Below are positions 62,070 through 64,000 of a DNA stretch of 64,000 nucleotides, piece by piece (within the stretch, counting starts at the first letter, position 1; every line of letters starts with the position of its first letter). The notes under the pieces were generated by a model. That model was not told the origin of the DNA and made no database searches. It was given only the letters and a program-made list of their open reading frames with translations. The DNA comes from PUMD01 sp964599275 (lineage in GTDB: Bacteria > Bacillota > Sulfobacillia > SLMV01), in assembly GCA_964599275.1 (NCBI GenBank), contig CAZRFK010000003.1, positions 1 through 64,000 of the forward strand. Reading direction: 5' to 3'. A program made the position numbers and the translations under genes.

Positions 62070-63857
62070 ATGACTCAACTCGAGTTTCCCATTATGTTTA
62101 TGGCCGTTACAGTCCCCATAATAGGTGCATTACTCTTTCCACTCCTGGAGCGAAAAACGAGTGATAGAGTTCTTGCTTTCACCAGTTTTATACTATTGGC
62201 TCTCCCACCCGCGGCAGGTTTGTTTCTGATACTTAACCACGGGCTCGGTGACGGCATACTCGATCCCGTTTTCTTCTCTAAAGAAATCGTTGGTAACTTC
62301 TCCATGTATCTGGACTGGCTCAGTGGTCTATATTTACTGGGAGTTGGGATAGTAACACCAGCTGTTGCACTTTATTCGCAGTCATACATGGTAAACAGAA
62401 TCGAGAAAATGGAATCTGAGGGCCAGGTGGTACCCTCACTGGGAATATTCTATATGCTGTACATTATTTTTTCAGTGAGCATGGTCGGAACGGTTTTATC
62501 CACAAATTTGATACAGTTTTATGTTTTCTTGAAAATAACAGTCGTTTCCAGCTTCTTTCTGATTCTGCTTTACGGATATGGGGAACGCACCAGGACTGCA
62601 ATGATGTATTTAATTTGGTCCACGTTGGCTGGGGTGTTTTACCTGGTAGGAAGTCTGGCAGTGGGAGCCAGTTTGGGAACCTTTGATATCATAAACTTCG
62701 AAACGCTTGAGATCAATTTAGGCGCAGGGGCCGGAATTCACGTTTTGGTTCCTTTCGCCATCTTTTTTGGTCTGATGATCAAGAAAGCAATTTTCGGGGT
62801 CCACATGTGGCTGCCCTATGCTCACGCTGAAGCACCGACTCCAGTCTCTGCCCTGCTGTCCCCTAATTTAATTGGAATTTCAGGATGGGCCATGATCAGA
62901 ATTGTCATGGAAATGTTCCCGGTTCAATTTCAGGACATGTCCCTGTTCCTATTGGTTATATCGTACATCACGATGATTTACGGCGGTTTGATGGCACTGG
63001 CACAAGATGAGTTCAAACGCCTGCTTGCTTACATCAGTGTTTCACAGATGGGTTGGGTTGTGTTTGGTCTGGCGACCCTGACCACCGAAGGTATGGTTGG
63101 TGGAGTTTTGTTGTTTGTCAAGCACTCACTGAGCTTATCCATCTTGTTTATGAGTGCAGGCCTTTTAATCTCCCGACACGATGGCCTGAAGTATATCTCC
63201 GATATGGGTGGGTTTTTATCCAAGATTCCTGTTTCCTCTGGACTGACGGCACTGGGGTTTATGATCTTGGTAGGCTCTCCGTTCACCATAGGGTTCTGGA
63301 CCAAGACCCTCATTTTCAGCGGTGCTACAAAGATGCCCCTGCTCGAAGGTACAGGTACAGTTGGATTTTTAATTACAGCAGCTATGATAGTAATTGCAGC
63401 ATGCATAACCGCTGCATATACCTTCATAACACTCAAACGAATATTGTTCGGTGAAGTCAGGGGGCTCAAGGAGTCAGTCGTTGAGGGGTGGACACAATCC
63501 ACCATTCCAATGGCAGTCATAGGAGCAATTGGTGTGCTCATGTTTTTCATCCCTAACACTTACATCGGTCCTGCTTACCTTCCTTCTGTGCCAGTAATTC
63601 TGACTGAAGCGGCAGTCTTCATTGCTGCATATGTTTGGGCGTTTTTCTTCTTCCAGGGATGGCCACAAGAGTTTGCCAAAAGCCTCTTTAAAAACTTTGA
63701 AATTGGAATTGTAGACAGACTGTATCATGAGCTGACTATCTCTGGAGTAATGAAAGCTAGTTCTATACTCAATAACGCCCACACTGGAGTATTGAATACC
63801 TATCTGGTGTGGATGTTAGCCGGATTTTTGCTGGTTGCTTTTCTGCTTATTATATAG
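62070..63857 (+). CDS. Second MrpD/NuoL-type antiporter subunit (MrpA N-terminal equivalent)
   Basis: Membrane protein of 595 residues with a proton-translocating domain: MLYIIFSVSMVGTVLSTNLIQFYVFLKI, GLMIKKAIFGVHMWLPYAHAEAPTPVSALLSPNLIGI, FKRLLAYISVSQMGWVVFGLATL and LLFVKHSLSLSILFMSAGLL. It differs from the mrpD product, is longer at the C-terminus, and lacks the MbhD/MbhE regions that a full MrpA has. These are encoded separately upstream, so this gene probably supplies the NuoL-like part. GGAGG precedes ATG 62070 by 9 nt. Last gene of the operon. Confidence 0.9.
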   Translation: MTQLEFPIMFMAVTVPIIGALLFPLLERKTSDRVLAFTSFILLALPPAAGLFLILNHGLGDGILDPVFFSKEIVGNFSMYLDWLSGLYLLGVGIVTPAVALYSQSYMVNRIEKMESEGQVVPSLGIFYMLYIIFSVSMVGTVLSTNLIQFYVFLKITVVSSFFLILLYGYGERTRTAMMYLIWSTLAGVFYLVGSLAVGASLGTFDIINFETLEINLGAGAGIHVLVPFAIFFGLMIKKAIFGVHMWLPYAHAEAPTPVSALLSPNLIGISGWAMIRIVMEMFPVQFQDMSLFLLVISYITMIYGGLMALAQDEFKRLLAYISVSQMGWVVFGLATLTTEGMVGGVLLFVKHSLSLSILFMSAGLLISRHDGLKYISDMGGFLSKIPVSSGLTALGFMILVGSPFTIGFWTKTLIFSGATKMPLLEGTGTVGFLITAAMIVIAACITAAYTFITLKRILFGEVRGLKESVVEGWTQSTIPMAVIGAIGVLMFFIPNTYIGPAYLPSVPVILTEAAVFIAAYVWAFFFFQGWPQEFAKSLFKNFEIGIVDRLYHELTISGVMKASSILNNAHTGVLNTYLVWMLAGFLLVAFLLII

Positions 63858-63882
63858 AAATCAATCACATTTAAAAATATGT

Positions 63883-63926
63883 CTGCCCCCTGTGTAACAG
63901 CAAACAGACAGGGGGCAGTTCATTTT
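63883..63926 (+). terminator. Terminator after the mrp operon
   Basis: CTGCCCCCTGT (63883-63893) pairs with ACAGGGGGCAG (63908-63918), followed by TTCATTTTA. Confidence 0.82.
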
Positions 63927-64000
63927 ATAGCGAGCTATCTTTTGATGCTACTTATCCTTCAATCTCTGCTGTGATACATCAAGCAGCCAGGAGACTTCTT

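Noticed and set aside
1..64000. CRISPR arrays, insertion sequences, prophage, rRNA and tRNA genes
   Set aside because: I looked for regularly spaced repeats, transposase or integrase motifs, cloverleaf-like sequences and rRNA cores and found none; short tRNAs could be missed by eye.

Overview
The window looks like chromosome from an anaerobic, probably halophilic or alkaliphilic Bacillota (clostridial) bacterium. The evidence is strong Shine-Dalgarno sites with many TTG/GTG starts, a T-box leader before trp, a cobalamin riboswitch, class I hydroxylamine reductase, ATP-type PEP carboxykinase, two CPA-type Na+/H+ antiporters and a complete Mrp-type cluster. It is a scaffold: a run of 100 N (14799-14898) is flanked by the same 55 bp on both sides, so the gap is probably an unmerged overlap. 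I saw no rRNA, tRNA, CRISPR array, insertion sequence or phage.

Layout. 1-2426 (minus): cheW and a methyl-accepting chemotaxis protein that runs off the left edge. 2610-4863: hcp with a clear promoter and a 19-bp palindrome, then an Rrf2 regulator with three cysteines. 5039-7017 (minus): amidohydrolase and DUF362 protein. 7455-13507: SDR oxidoreductase, S9 peptidase, MATE-like transporter, M24 peptidase. 13592-16861: QueG-like Fe-S protein, the gap, flavin reductase, MerR regulator. 16960-17955: a badly decayed serine hydrolase (beta-lactamase family) pseudogene with an internal inversion. 18020-20116: pckA and a tiny prepilin-like gene. 21032-27548: two Na+/H+ antiporters with a PII-like gene between them, MATE and MFS transporters, and a DDAH-type amidinohydrolase.

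27793-34927 is a trp operon (E-G-D-CF-B-A, trpC and trpF fused) behind an extended -10 promoter and a T-box leader that carries one Stem I but two antiterminator/terminator modules. 35576-46962 is mixed: CAP protein, large secreted phosphodiester glycosidase, apolipoprotein N-acyltransferase-like protein, HTH protein, DUF4349 lipoprotein, an XRE-TPR regulator followed immediately by a short secreted peptide (a candidate RRNPP quorum-sensing pair), a secreted unknown and an aldo/keto reductase.

47020-56933 (minus) is a cobalamin operon: promoter, B12 riboswitch, BtuD-BtuF-BtuC uptake, then CobU-CobQ-CbiB-CobT-CobS-CobD-CobC. It covers corrinoid import and the late steps (amidation, aminopropanol attachment, nucleotide loop) but not corrin ring synthesis. 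57934-63857 is an eight-gene Mrp cation/proton antiporter operon in which the parts of MrpA are on separate genes.

The most interesting items are the regulator/peptide pair (43481-45062), the T-box leader with a doubled decision module (27828-28207), a palindrome shared by hcp and the prepilin-like gene, the antiporter/PII-like cluster, and the pseudogene with the inverted segment.
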